Numbered from the stretch's first letter, positions 50,678 through 59,270 are shown. The stretch is 64,000 nt of DNA from Hymenobacter cyanobacteriorum (GCF_022631375.1 NZ_JALBGC010000006.1:1-64000), one strand, 5' to 3'. Notes: generated by a model not told the origin, from the sequence alone. Program-made: numbers and translations.

Positions 50678-51054
50678 CCCACCGGGGGCATACGCATGGC
50701 CGCGTGGTCGTAGTAGAGAGGTGTCCATTTGTTGGGATTGGGGCTACCCTTTGTGCGCTGGTGCAGCACGTCCCAGATTTCGGAGTAGGGAATGCTCACC
50801 CGCGTCCAGTCGGCGAGGCGGCGGCCGTCGAGCAGGACATCCAGTTGCAGCTCATTGACCCCCAACTCAAAGTTGCGGGTCGTTTCCTCATTAAGCCACA
50901 TGACGGCCAGCCACCACCGCGCAGGGTCGTCGTCGCCTTCGTTGTCTTCGACGTGGTCGTAGTAGTTGGCTTTTAAAAAGTAGTGGTTCGTGGCGTCGGG
51001 CAGGCCGGCAGCCACCGCTTGCAGCGCGGAAGCGAGGGGAGCAGGGCAATTCAT
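50674..51054 (-). CDS. Small protein family X, member 1
   Basis: A 126-residue protein of unknown function. It is homologous to the products at 60,838 and 61,220: LASALQAVAAGLPDATNHYF aligns with LAAVLHQVQAGLSNPQHHFM, and IPYSEIWDVL with VSYPNVWQVL, with a tyrosine-rich segment before the end (LYYDHAA). The start ATG overlaps the stop of the gene at 51,051 (ATGA), so the pair is translationally coupled, as the partner pair is near 60.8 kb. Confidence 0.7.
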   Translation of the reverse strand: MNCPAPLASALQAVAAGLPDATNHYFLKANYYDHVEDNEGDDDPARWWLAVMWLNEETTRNFELGVNELQLDVLLDGRRLADWTRVSIPYSEIWDVLHQRTKGSPNPNKWTPLYYDHAAMRMPPVG

Positions 51055-51422
51055 GATTCCGTGATTACGCTTTGTTGGTAAGCCCAGTCTTCGGGCGACA
51101 GAATGGCCTGCATGAAGGCGGAATAGCCCTGGTCGCGCCGTTCCAGCGCGTGCCGCCGCAAGCCCAGACTGCTTTTGCTCTGCTCGAAGCCTTCCTGTTC
51201 GACCACGCGGCGCATGTTGGCGGGCAATCCTTCGAGCCAGTCGAGGTAGTCGGCTTCGGTAATTTCGCCCACGGCCTGCTGCTGGTAACGGTAGCTGGCG
51301 TTGCCCAGCCGAAACAGGCGGGCGTGCTCGGCCCGCTGGGCTTCCGGTAGGGAGGCTAGAAATTCCAGTTGCGACTGGTGGTACTTATCGTGCGGGTGCC
51401 GGGGCTGGAGCAGGTTTTCCAT
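51051..51422 (-). CDS. Small protein family Y, member 1
   Basis: A 123-residue cytosolic protein of unknown function. It is highly similar to the product at 60,459: both start MEnLLQPRHPxDK, and share AR-LFRLGNA-YRYQQ, LRRHALERRD and GYSAFMQAILSPEDWA. Mostly helical. It is encoded immediately before a family X gene. No known domain was recognised. Confidence 0.75.
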   Translation of the reverse strand: MENLLQPRHPHDKYHQSQLEFLASLPEAQRAEHARLFRLGNASYRYQQQAVGEITEADYLDWLEGLPANMRRVVEQEGFEQSKSSLGLRRHALERRDQGYSAFMQAILSPEDWAYQQSVITES

Positions 51423-51446
51423 ACCTTATATAATAGGTGCGCCAAG

Positions 51447-52454
51447 TTACAAACCCAGCGAGTGCGCCGCGTTGTAGGCAATGATGTCATCGAGCCGGGA
51501 GTAGCGGCTAATCATGGCGTCGGTTTTCTGCTTCGTCTGGTTTTTAATAAACTCGTTGGATTGCCCGTTGAGCTTGGCCGTGGTGATGAACGAGGCCCGT
51601 AGCGAGTGGGCCGAATACTTCTCGCCCAGGTGTGCTTTCACGAGCAGGTTTACGCGCCGGTCCGACAGCCGGCGACGCGACGGCGTGCCCGCTTCGCCGG
51701 TTTTGCCCCGCGCGAGCGACACAAATACCGGCCCCTCACTGCGTTCCCCCAGCAGTTCCACCCAGGCCTTGTAGGCCCGGATGGGGCAGAACAGCGGGTT
51801 GGAAGCGTAGAAAACGGCTTTTTGCTCTAATTCCCCGGCCTGGTTGGTCTTGCTTTTGGGCAGGCTCAGGATGAGGGCCGCATCGGTCAGCTCGATGTGC
51901 TCCAGGTTCAGGCCCACTAGCTCGGAGCGGCGGAAAGCCCCGGTGAAGCCTATTAATAGGAGTGCGCGCGCGCGTACACCCTCGGGCCTATTCAAGTCAA
52001 GCTCGGCAATGCTTTTTTTGAGATGGGCCACTGAAAAGGCCGGGGCCTGCTTCTGCTTTTTGCCCACGGCGCGGGCCACGCCCTTGCGCAGCACGTCCAG
52101 CGCCGGCGCGCTGACGGCCGAGGGCAGCCCGAGTAGCTGATGATTTTTTTCGATGGCAGCCAGGTGCCGGTTGATGGTGGCCAGCTTGCGCGGGATATCG
52201 GCCAAGTGGGCGACGTAGCTGGCGAGCGTGGCTACCGCGGCTGGCCAGGGCGTGAGCTCGTGCGCGGCACAGAACGCTTCGTAACTCCGCAAGTCGGCCG
52301 AGTACGCGAGCCGGGTATTCTCGGCGCCTTCGAGGCCCAGGGTCAGGTAGCGCCCGACATTCGGCGCGACCTGACCGGCCAGGTCGTTGGCCAGCGCCAG
52401 CGCCGGCAGGTCACCGGTCACGGCCGGCAAATTGTTTTTCCCCTTTGGTGCCAT
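51447..52454 (-). CDS. Tyrosine recombinase / integrase
   Basis: A 335-residue phage-integrase-family recombinase. The N-terminal SAM-like core-binding domain spans about 35-130. Catalytic residues are arginine near 175 (TGAFRRSELVGL), lysine near 199-202, HSLR with H283 and R286, and tyrosine 318 in MISRYSRL. The usual second histidine is replaced in the sequence NQTKQKTDAMISRY. It resembles XerC/D-type or plasmid recombinases. It probably mobilises or resolves the accessory island. Confidence 0.9.
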   Translation of the reverse strand: MAPKGKNNLPAVTGDLPALALANDLAGQVAPNVGRYLTLGLEGAENTRLAYSADLRSYEAFCAAHELTPWPAAVATLASYVAHLADIPRKLATINRHLAAIEKNHQLLGLPSAVSAPALDVLRKGVARAVGKKQKQAPAFSVAHLKKSIAELDLNRPEGVRARALLLIGFTGAFRRSELVGLNLEHIELTDAALILSLPKSKTNQAGELEQKAVFYASNPLFCPIRAYKAWVELLGERSEGPVFVSLARGKTGEAGTPSRRRLSDRRVNLLVKAHLGEKYSAHSLRASFITTAKLNGQSNEFIKNQTKQKTDAMISRYSRLDDIIAYNAAHSLGL

Positions 52455-52459
52455 CTGTT

Positions 52460-52550
52460 TTTTGCAATTGCAAAAGTTGAGGGTTGCAAGTGCGGTTCAA
52501 AGGTACGTAAAACTTAGGTCCGATAATGAACAGTTATGGAACCTAAGTTT
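52460..52550 (-). promoter_or_regulatory. Recombinase upstream region with two palindromes
   Basis: A perfect 16-bp palindrome TTTTGCAATTGCAAAA (52460-52475) lies 6 bases before the recombinase start. A TACCTTTG -7 box (minus strand, near 52497-52504) follows. Further upstream a 10-bp inverted repeat AAACTTAGGT/ACCTAAGTTT (52510-52519 and 52541-52550) with a 21-nt centre is a candidate operator or attachment core. Confidence 0.55.
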
Positions 52551-52654
52551 GAGAGTGGCGTCAAGAGCAGTTTGGAATCTGTACAGTCCCAGGCTGCGAG
52601 CCACAACTTGGGCAAGTGGATGGTAATTTTAATTATTGCAAGTAAGCAAAATTA

Positions 52655-52691
52655 ATTTACTAGTAAATAGATTTAACTTACTGTATATTTG
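52655..52691 (+). promoter_or_regulatory. Promoter and palindrome before the RHH-type gene
   Basis: A perfect palindrome ATTTACTAGTAAAT (52655-52668) covers the place of the -33 box. The TATATTTG -7 box lies at 52684-52691, only 9 bases before the ATG, so the transcript would be almost leaderless. The palindrome fits autoregulation by the encoded protein. Confidence 0.55.
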
Positions 52692-52699
52692 CCTTTGCT

Positions 52700-53473
52700 A
52701 TGACAGACCAACTCAACCCAACGTCCCGCACACCCGGCCGCAAGCCCCAAATCAACATAGAGGTCACGGAAGAAGAAAAGGTGTTTTTTGGGCAGTTAGC
52801 TGATGCGCGTCGCCTAAAACTCGCCGCGCTGGTGCGCGAACTGCTGAACGCTGAGGCAGCCCGTCTGGGCGTACCGGCTCAACTTGATGCTTTCGCGAGT
52901 GAAGCCAATGGAAGCCATCGTAACCGGTATCAGTACGTTATTAAGGCAGATGAACCGACCGAGACCAAACTTGGGGTGTTCAGGCAATTTCTGTTGAAGT
53001 TCAACGCAGATTGCGATTTTTCAATCACCGGTTATGAACCCAACGTTTATCACACTGGCATCCAATGTACTGCTTACAGTTCCAGTGGCGAAAACTCCAA
53101 CACCATTTACATCGGTATTGCCAGTGACCGATTGCTCAACTACAAAGAGCGCAGGGAAATAGATAGGGTATGGTCCGAAGTGCTGGGATTGAGCCTTAAC
53201 CTCGCAGACAAATGGGACGGCACAAGCTACGTGGTTGAGAAAAGGCGTACGCTCAGGGGCAAGCAAATGCTTTTGAAGCAGTTTGTTGAGAAGTATCGCG
53301 GGGCTAAGCTCGACATCAACGATGCGTATAACGGGGGCACTGCCTTCAAAGTGGTTGCCAGCACGGAGCAGGAGAAAACGGCTATTCTGCTAGAGTACCT
53401 GCCCCAGCGAGCCGGGGAAGCGGCTGAGTTAAGAACCGGGCTCGATGAGTACCAAAAGCAAGCATCCTTGTGA
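52700..53473 (+). CDS. Hypothetical protein with ribbon-helix-helix-like N-terminus
   Basis: A 257-residue protein. Residues 14-58 (RKPQINIEVTEEEKVFFGQL, ADARRLKLAALVRELLNAEA) resemble an Arc/CopG-type ribbon-helix-helix DNA-binding domain. The rest, of about 200 residues, is unrecognised and contains IYIGIASDRLLNYKERREID. Codon use is less GC-rich than in the core. It has no obvious partner gene. A role as autoregulated DNA-binding protein is inferred from the N-terminus and the upstream palindrome. Confidence 0.6.
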   Translation: MTDQLNPTSRTPGRKPQINIEVTEEEKVFFGQLADARRLKLAALVRELLNAEAARLGVPAQLDAFASEANGSHRNRYQYVIKADEPTETKLGVFRQFLLKFNADCDFSITGYEPNVYHTGIQCTAYSSSGENSNTIYIGIASDRLLNYKERREIDRVWSEVLGLSLNLADKWDGTSYVVEKRRTLRGKQMLLKQFVEKYRGAKLDINDAYNGGTAFKVVASTEQEKTAILLEYLPQRAGEAAELRTGLDEYQKQASL

Positions 53474-54082
53474 GGGCGATTCAGGCCAGTTAACCGCGTG
53501 GGTTCGCTTCGGGCAACGCGCGGCTACCGTTGGCCGACTGGGCCGAAGCCCCGGCGTACCGCTTAGGCCCACCCTCAAACTTGCCAGGCAAACGATGATA
53601 AAGCTTTTATTAAAACTGGTAACAGACAGGTTGGAAATGCTCTCCCGCGGGTCTAAAAGAGCCTTGTTGCGTTAACAGCAGCCGCACATGATAATGAACA
53701 GTGGGGCAGGTGAAGACTTGTTGCTGGAAGAGAATCAGCTGGATGCAGGGCACGATACGTTCGAACGCATCCGGCACATCGAGCGTCAAATAGCAGAGGC
53801 CGCGATTGAAATTGCTGTCGCATTTCATGTTGGAGCGCCCTGGTTATGAAATCCAAAATACAATTTGCAATGGCAGGATGACTTACCCCGACGACATGGT
53901 CATTGAGTTAAAGCTGAACGATAAGTAAAAGTTGTGATACCTGAAGTAATTCCAGCTGAGCTTTCTGTGGTATATCGCCATCATTAGTATTTCGTGCCAA
54001 ATCAGTATTAATCTAAAAAAATGTCTCAAATTGATGCTTTAATCGAATAAAATTAACAGCTGGCCTGCTTGCGCCCTTCTTA
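53474..54082. other. Gene-poor, AT-richer stretch with a decayed ORF
   Basis: About 600 bases with no intact gene. The middle holds a frameshifted small ORF (53687-53928). The last 150 bases before the Fic gene are AT-rich, as expected for a promoter, but no clean TAnnTTTG box was identified. Confidence 0.5.
53687..53928 (+). pseudogene. Frameshifted small ORF
   Basis: The frame starts MIMNSGAGEDLLLEENQLDA, runs through FERIRHIERQIAEAAIEIAV and stops after GAPWL at 53848. A one-base shift at GAPW continues as YEIQNTICNGRMTYPDDMVI to a stop at 53928. The two parts join sensibly, so a frameshift mutation is likely. Unrecognised family. Confidence 0.4.
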
Positions 54083-55552
54083 ATGGAAAAAAATGCACAC
54101 TGGCCACTGCTGGTATTCGGGACTTCAGATTCGGCAGAGAATCGGCGGATTCGGGCCGCCCGGCAGCGGGGAGAACTGCGGGAGGTGGCGTCCCGCATCT
54201 ACTCCCCGGACTTAATCACTCCTCCAGAGGTGCTGATTCGGAAGAATTGGTTGCCGGTGGTGCAGCACTTGTTCCCGGGCGCACTCATCAGCCACCGCTC
54301 GCAGCTTGAAGGCGGGCCCTCAGCTGATGCCCACTTGTTCCTAACCTATAAATATACCCGCAACGTGGAGCTGCCCGGCCTGACCGTCCACTTGCTGGAA
54401 GGGCCGGATGCCTTGCCCAGTGACACGCCCTTTGGGGATGGCAGTCTGCTTTTTGCTTCAGAAGCCCGCGGGCTGCTTGAAAACCTGCAGCCAGCCCGCG
54501 TTCGCAAGGGGGGCGTCAGCAAAAACCTGCCCATCGAAACCGTCGAGGAGCGGCTGGAAATGGTGCTCAGCATCCGGGGAGAAGACGGACTGAACGCCCT
54601 ACGGGACCAAGCCCGCGAAGTGGCCGCGGCCCTAGATTGGCCAACTGAGCTGGCCTTGCTGCAACGCATTGTGGGGGCGCTGCTGACCACCCAGTCCAGC
54701 AAAGTGTTGAATTCTCCAGTCGCTCGGGCCCGGGCGCTCGGTCTCCCCTTCGATGCGGGCCGGGTGTCCTTGCTCACGGAGCTGCTCAGTGCTTTGCACC
54801 AAACAGCGCTCCCGGAGCGGCCCGACCCAGGGCCGGCTGCCCCGGCATTTTACACGGTAGCTTTCTTTGAGGCATACTTCTCCAACTTCATTGAGGGCAC
54901 GGTCTTCCAGGTGGACGAAGCCCACCGCATGGTGGAATCCGGCCAGGCAATAGGCGGCCGGCATGCGGATTCCCACGATGTGTTGAGTACATACCAGCTC
55001 TGCAGCAACGTCGCGGAAATGAGGGTGGTCCCCCAAACGGCGGAGGAACTGCTCGCTATCCTGCAGCGGCGGCATGCTCAACTGATGCGGGCCCGGCCGG
55101 ACAAACGCCCCGGTCAGTGGAAAGAATATGCCAACAAGGCCGGCCTGACCAACTTTGTGGACCCAGGTCTGGTGCGCGGCACCCTGCACGAAGGATTCAA
55201 GCTCTACCGGAACCTAACCGAGCCGCTTGCCCGGGCAATGTTCATGATGTTTCTAATCAGTGAGGTGCACCCCTTTGATGATGGCAATGGTCGGGTGGCC
55301 CGTCTAATGATGAACGCCGAGCTGGTGAATGCTGGTCAGTGCCGCATTATCATCACCACCCACGCCCGCGAAGGCTATTTGGATGCGTTGCGGGTGTTAA
55401 GCCGACAAGGAAGGCCGGACCTATATATCCGCATGCTGAGCAGTGCTCAACAGTTTGTGGCCAGTTTGCGGCCCGAGTCTTACGAGGCGGTAAAACAGCA
55501 GCTGGAAGCCCAGCAAGCCTTCACGGAAGTTTCCTCGCAGTTGCGCTGGTAA
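54083..55552 (+). CDS. Fic-family enzyme with AbiEi-like N-terminal domain
   Basis: A 489-residue protein. Residues about 1-160 resemble the AbiEi-type antitoxin or transcriptional regulator domain (RIRAARQRGELREVASRIYS, then ALISHRSQLEGG and YKYTRNVELPGLTV). The C-terminal half is a Fic domain: HPFDDGNGRVAR (396-407) carries the catalytic histidine, and SNFIEG (267-272) fits the class II autoinhibitory motif (S/T)xxxE(G/N). Fic enzymes modify target proteins with AMP or other nucleotides. The motif suggests intrinsic inhibition. Confidence 0.85.
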   Translation: MEKNAHWPLLVFGTSDSAENRRIRAARQRGELREVASRIYSPDLITPPEVLIRKNWLPVVQHLFPGALISHRSQLEGGPSADAHLFLTYKYTRNVELPGLTVHLLEGPDALPSDTPFGDGSLLFASEARGLLENLQPARVRKGGVSKNLPIETVEERLEMVLSIRGEDGLNALRDQAREVAAALDWPTELALLQRIVGALLTTQSSKVLNSPVARARALGLPFDAGRVSLLTELLSALHQTALPERPDPGPAAPAFYTVAFFEAYFSNFIEGTVFQVDEAHRMVESGQAIGGRHADSHDVLSTYQLCSNVAEMRVVPQTAEELLAILQRRHAQLMRARPDKRPGQWKEYANKAGLTNFVDPGLVRGTLHEGFKLYRNLTEPLARAMFMMFLISEVHPFDDGNGRVARLMMNAELVNAGQCRIIITTHAREGYLDALRVLSRQGRPDLYIRMLSSAQQFVASLRPESYEAVKQQLEAQQAFTEVSSQLRW

Positions 55553-55697
55553 CCAGAAGGCGTCGACCGGTATAGCCCTGACGACCCCTCACCGGTTAGC
55601 ACGGTTACGTCTCAGCGAATACCTAGCAAAAGCGTAACGGTCAGCATCAGACATATTTGCATTAAAACGACTAACTACACCTTAATAGCAGCAACCC

Positions 55698-56777
55698 ATG
55701 GATATTAAAGTCAATATTTTAAACGTCAAAGACGGCGATGCCATCATTGTCGAGCTGTTCAAAAGCGGCCAGTCGCTGGTTATGGTCATTGATGGTGGGG
55801 AACCGGCGTACTACGTAAAGAGAATGAAGCCGGTCTTGCAGGCAGTGCTGAAGGCCCACGGGAAAAAAGCGCCCGATGTCGTCGTGTGCACCCACTGCGA
55901 CAGCGACCACATTGGCGGATTGATTCCCTTGTTGACCGATTACGGAGCCGATGTTGGCGAGGTGTGGGTGCATAAAATCCCAGCCGCGTTAAAAGAGTAC
56001 ATCGTTCAGGCCCAATTGCTACCTGGGAATGCCGGCTTGAGGAATATTCATTCCCGGGATAACCACCCGCTCAGCCTTTTGCTGGATTCATACCCGGCGG
56101 ACAGCCAGGTCTTGGCTGAACAGAAGATTGGCTTACTCTTGGAATCGCTGCCCCAATTGCAGCAGCTGATGGACGTGATTCCACCGCAAAAGCTGGTGGA
56201 GGCGTTTACGAATGCTCGGCCCTTGGCCGCTTGGCCCGAGGTATCCATTTTAGGCCCCACGCGAGCCTATTTCAACACCCTTTTTCCGCCCAACAAGTCA
56301 TTTGAGTCCTTCATTGAGGAAGAGGTGCCGGCGGGCCTGTTCCTGACGGAGCAAGAGTCGTTTTTACGGAAACAGGCCAAGCTGGCTGGAATAAAACCGT
56401 GCGACCGGTTAAAGACCCAGCAGGAGGCAGAATTGAGCAATACCAACAAAGCCAGTATCATCATTGCCATTGACGCGCAGCAGGGCCGTTACCTGTTTAC
56501 GGGGGATGCTGGGATTGACTCTTTAAAGAACATCTCCGATTGGCAGAACGCCCTGAAAGACCTGTACTTTCTGAAAGTGCCGCACCACGCCAGCAATAAC
56601 AACCTTTCCAAAGAACTCTCCGAAGTAATGCAGCCGGTGTATGCATACAGTTCTGGCGCTAATTATCAAGACGATGAGGTACTGGAATGTTTAAAATCCA
56701 ACGCCCGAAATAAGCGGACTAAGACATCAAAAACGGATGGGGACCTGACTTTCGATAGTGCAGCACCGGAGAAGTAA
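55698..56777 (+). CDS. ComEC-type MBL-fold metallo-hydrolase
   Basis: A 359-residue cytosolic metallo-beta-lactamase-fold protein similar to the extracellular domain of ComEC/Rec2 but without membrane helices. It begins MDIKVNILNVKDGDAIIVEL. Metal ligands are in VVVCTHCDSDHIGGL (HxDxDH pattern typical for ComEC-like members), LFTGDAG and FLKVPHHASNNN. Such proteins often occur in bacterial defence or toxin islands; here it follows the Fic gene by 145 bases. Substrate unknown, perhaps nucleic acid or nucleotide. Confidence 0.85.
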   Translation: MDIKVNILNVKDGDAIIVELFKSGQSLVMVIDGGEPAYYVKRMKPVLQAVLKAHGKKAPDVVVCTHCDSDHIGGLIPLLTDYGADVGEVWVHKIPAALKEYIVQAQLLPGNAGLRNIHSRDNHPLSLLLDSYPADSQVLAEQKIGLLLESLPQLQQLMDVIPPQKLVEAFTNARPLAAWPEVSILGPTRAYFNTLFPPNKSFESFIEEEVPAGLFLTEQESFLRKQAKLAGIKPCDRLKTQQEAELSNTNKASIIIAIDAQQGRYLFTGDAGIDSLKNISDWQNALKDLYFLKVPHHASNNNLSKELSEVMQPVYAYSSGANYQDDEVLECLKSNARNKRTKTSKTDGDLTFDSAAPEK

Positions 56778-57199
56778 AGGGCAAAAAGGATAATCTTGCC
56801 AACCTCAGATGACAGTCTTACTTGAACGACCGGACATCAAGCAGGTCTGAATTGTTGAGCCAAAGCTTAAGCGCCAGGAAATAGGCCTAATTCGGAAGCC
56901 AAGAATTAAAAAGGCTTGTAGCGCTCGCAAGGATTATAAGGATTTCGATTGGAGGCGTCACCCGGCTGGAAAGGCCGCCAGCATCGGCTCATGCCGTAAA
57001 TCACGAGGCCCCGGGTGGCCGCCGCACTGCCCCAGACCGGAGCCCATGAGGAGTAGAGGAAGATAACAATAATGGCTAAAATCAGGAGCTTGCGCATAAT
57101 CATTCATTATGATGTCTAAATTTCGTGACCTGCTCCAGTGGCTTCTTGACTTGGCTAAACCGTTTCGGAGCCAATCCCGGCAATGCGTACTTTTAGGGC
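56778..57199. other. Intergenic stretch with a doubtful small ORF
   Basis: About 420 bases between the metallo-hydrolase and AbiEii genes. The only frame of interest is the small minus-strand ORF at 56906. Otherwise nothing recognisable. Confidence 0.5.
56906..57103 (-). CDS. Doubtful small exported protein
   Basis: A 65-residue frame with a signal-like or transmembrane N-terminus (MRKLLILAIIVIFLYSSWAP) and a Cys-containing, Arg/Pro-rich tail (CWRPFQPGDASNRNPYNPCE). The hydrophobic start looks genuine. No family recognised. It is read opposite to its neighbours. Confidence 0.45.
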   Translation of the reverse strand: MIMRKLLILAIIVIFLYSSWAPVWGSAAATRGLVIYGMSRCWRPFQPGDASNRNPYNPCERYKPF

Positions 57200-58096
57200 A
57201 TGGAATTATCGCTGCTCGATAAAATCAAGCGCTTGGTCATAATTGCTCTGGTGGCCGACGATGAGCTCATGGAAAAGCTTGTGCTCAAAGGCGGCAACGC
57301 CATCAGCATTGCCTACGAGGTGGGTAACCGGGGCTCGGCTGACCTCGATTTTTCCATGGCCGATGATTTTGAGGACCTGGAGGCAACATTTGCCACGATT
57401 GAAAAGTCCCTGGTGACGGTGTTTGCCGAGGAGGGCCTGCACGCTTTCGACGTGCGCTGGCATCAGCGACCCAGCAAGCTCGCCGAGCACCTTAAATCGT
57501 TCTGGGGCGGCTACCTGCTGGAATTCAAGCTGACTCCGGCCGCACAGGCTCGTCAGCATGCGGACGACTTGGCCGGCCTGCGGCGCAACTCGCTCACGTT
57601 TGACGAACAGCAGAACCGCAAGTTCACGGTCGACATCAGCCCCTTCGAATACTGCGAGTTGAAGGTGGAGAAAACTCTTAACGGGTACACCTACTACGTG
57701 TACCCGCCCCAACTCGTCGTCTTTGAGAAGCTCCGAGCCATTTGCCAGCAGATACCCGCTTATGGCGAGATTGTGGGCGGGCATAAGTCGCTGGGGCGGG
57801 CGCGGGATTTCTATGATATCTATACGCTCGCCCACGAATTTACCATTGATTCAACCAGTGAAGCCGCCTTGGAGGTACTGCGGCAGGTATTTGGCGCCAA
57901 GCGAGTACCGGAAGCCTACCTGGCTACCATCGCCGATTACCGCGACTTGCACCGCGCAGATTACAAATCCGTGGAAGCAAACGTGACGGCCGGTACCCAA
58001 CTGCTGGGCTTTGATGCGTACTTCGACTACGTCGTTGCGCACTTCAGCCGCCTACTGGAGCCCTCCTCGGCGGCCGAACCGGCCGCTACTGCTTAA
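57200..58096 (+). CDS. AbiEii/AbiGii-type nucleotidyltransferase toxin
   Basis: A 298-residue nucleotidyltransferase of the AbiEii/AbiGii (type IV toxin) family. The nucleotide-binding motif is KGGNAISIAYEVG followed by RGSADLDFSM with the DxD acids at 48 and 50. A later LKVEKTLNG and LVVFEKLRAICQQ match the conserved helices with lysines. AbiEii-type toxins transfer nucleotides to tRNA or proteins. The stop codon overlaps, tail to tail, the end of the antitoxin-like gene by 4 bases, an orientation unusual for AbiE systems. Confidence 0.86.
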   Translation: MELSLLDKIKRLVIIALVADDELMEKLVLKGGNAISIAYEVGNRGSADLDFSMADDFEDLEATFATIEKSLVTVFAEEGLHAFDVRWHQRPSKLAEHLKSFWGGYLLEFKLTPAAQARQHADDLAGLRRNSLTFDEQQNRKFTVDISPFEYCELKVEKTLNGYTYYVYPPQLVVFEKLRAICQQIPAYGEIVGGHKSLGRARDFYDIYTLAHEFTIDSTSEAALEVLRQVFGAKRVPEAYLATIADYRDLHRADYKSVEANVTAGTQLLGFDAYFDYVVAHFSRLLEPSSAAEPAATA

Positions 58097-58977
58097 AAAT
58101 GCGCCGGATAATATACCTGCCACTGGGCATCGTACGCCGGATTAACTAATTCGTGCGCCAAGTAGAAATCCAGGGTTGCCGGTTGAAATTTGCGTACGAG
58201 TTGCAGCTGCGAGGCTTTGTAGGTCCCTGCCCGCTCCAGGTAGAGTCCCACCGCCTGGTGATACGGGTAACGGTAGTTGAGCTTGGTGAGCAGCCCCAGT
58301 AGCCGGTTAATGGAAACGCGGCCCGCGGCCAGTCGGTAGGCCTCCTGCACCTGGTAGATGCCCCCGGCATATTCGGGCCGCACCGTCACATCCAGCAGGG
58401 TCCGCTCCACCCCAGTCAAGGCGACCCGGCCCGCGGCGAAGTGGTCCTGCGTAACCACGCCAAGTTGCCCCGTGAATTTGCCATGTAGCTGCACAAAGGC
58501 ATAGTCCCCGTAGTACGCACTAGGCGGCGTAAGCTTCGCGGGACGGGCGTAGGCCGCCGTCAACTCGGCCTGGGTTAGGGTCGGCAGCGAAACCGGCTGC
58601 CGGGCGCTCTGCTCCTGATTAACAAAAATCTGCTTGGGAATCTGTTCGGTTAACCCATGCAGATAAAGGGCGGTGTAGTGCGAGAGGTAAGCGCGTGGTG
58701 CCAGGTGACTGCCCAACTCAAAGGCTGTTACTTCGCCCCAGGTGTAATAGGTTTTGGGCTGACCACTTGCTTGGATAACTGCCGGCCGTAAGGGGGTGGA
58801 ATCCAGCATCAGGTCGAGAAAGTCCCGCACGCGAGTTCCTGCGGCCAGGCGCCAGCCCTCCCGCTGTTGGGCTAACAGCTGCTCTAATTCCCGTTCCCGG
58901 TAAACCCGCTGTTCCCGCTGGCTGAAAAAGGCGATAATATCCTTCTTCGCAATTTGAAAGCGCGTTTTATTGGCCAT
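58093..58977 (-). CDS. AbiEi-type antitoxin / transcriptional regulator
   Basis: A 294-residue protein of the AbiEi type. The N-terminal helical region (residues 1-90) includes FSQREQRVYRERELEQLLAQ, corresponding to the winged-helix regulator part. HLAPRAYLSHYTALYLHGLT and the C-terminal domain including ALTGVERTLLDVTVRPEYAG are the conserved AbiEi_C features. Such proteins repress their own promoter and counteract AbiEii. A promoter with palindromic operators precedes it. It converges on the toxin gene. Confidence 0.84.
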   Translation of the reverse strand: MANKTRFQIAKKDIIAFFSQREQRVYRERELEQLLAQQREGWRLAAGTRVRDFLDLMLDSTPLRPAVIQASGQPKTYYTWGEVTAFELGSHLAPRAYLSHYTALYLHGLTEQIPKQIFVNQEQSARQPVSLPTLTQAELTAAYARPAKLTPPSAYYGDYAFVQLHGKFTGQLGVVTQDHFAAGRVALTGVERTLLDVTVRPEYAGGIYQVQEAYRLAAGRVSINRLLGLLTKLNYRYPYHQAVGLYLERAGTYKASQLQLVRKFQPATLDFYLAHELVNPAYDAQWQVYYPAHF

Positions 58978-58994
58978 TTGGAAAGTGTTCGCTA

Positions 58995-59142
58995 TGCCTA
59001 AGGTACTAGTACCTTAGGCACTCAGGCAAAGTTACAGGCTATTTTTGATAAAGTCAAGCCTATATGAGAGAAAAATGGAGTTTTTATTGCAACGGGTCTG
59101 GATTTGTTTCGTACCTTAGCAGGTACTAGTACCTGCTAAGGT
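58995..59142 (-). promoter_or_regulatory. AbiEi promoter with two large palindromes
   Basis: A perfect 26-bp palindrome (58995-59020, core AAGGTACTAGTACCTT) and a perfect 30-bp palindrome (59113-59142, core AGGTACTAGTACCT) share their centre and lie 120 bases apart. On the minus strand, a TAACTTTG -7 box (59034-59027) and a TTG -33 box (59057-59055) are spaced by 20 bases. The first palindrome covers the presumed transcription start. This fits autoregulation by AbiEi, which is known to bind paired inverted repeats. Confidence 0.85.
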
Positions 59143-59270
59143 CAAGATAAATTGGCCGTAGATGCTATAGTATGTGGGTAGGCGCCCATTGATGAGGTTT
59201 TACTGCCTGTTCCACACCGGCACGGTGATGGTAATTAGGTTGTGAAATTATTGCCCGTGGGTATGCAGTC
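59143..59270. other. Short spacer between the toxin-antitoxin locus and the decayed gene
   Basis: About 130 bases without a gene. Nothing recognisable apart from A/T-rich sequence. Confidence 0.4.
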
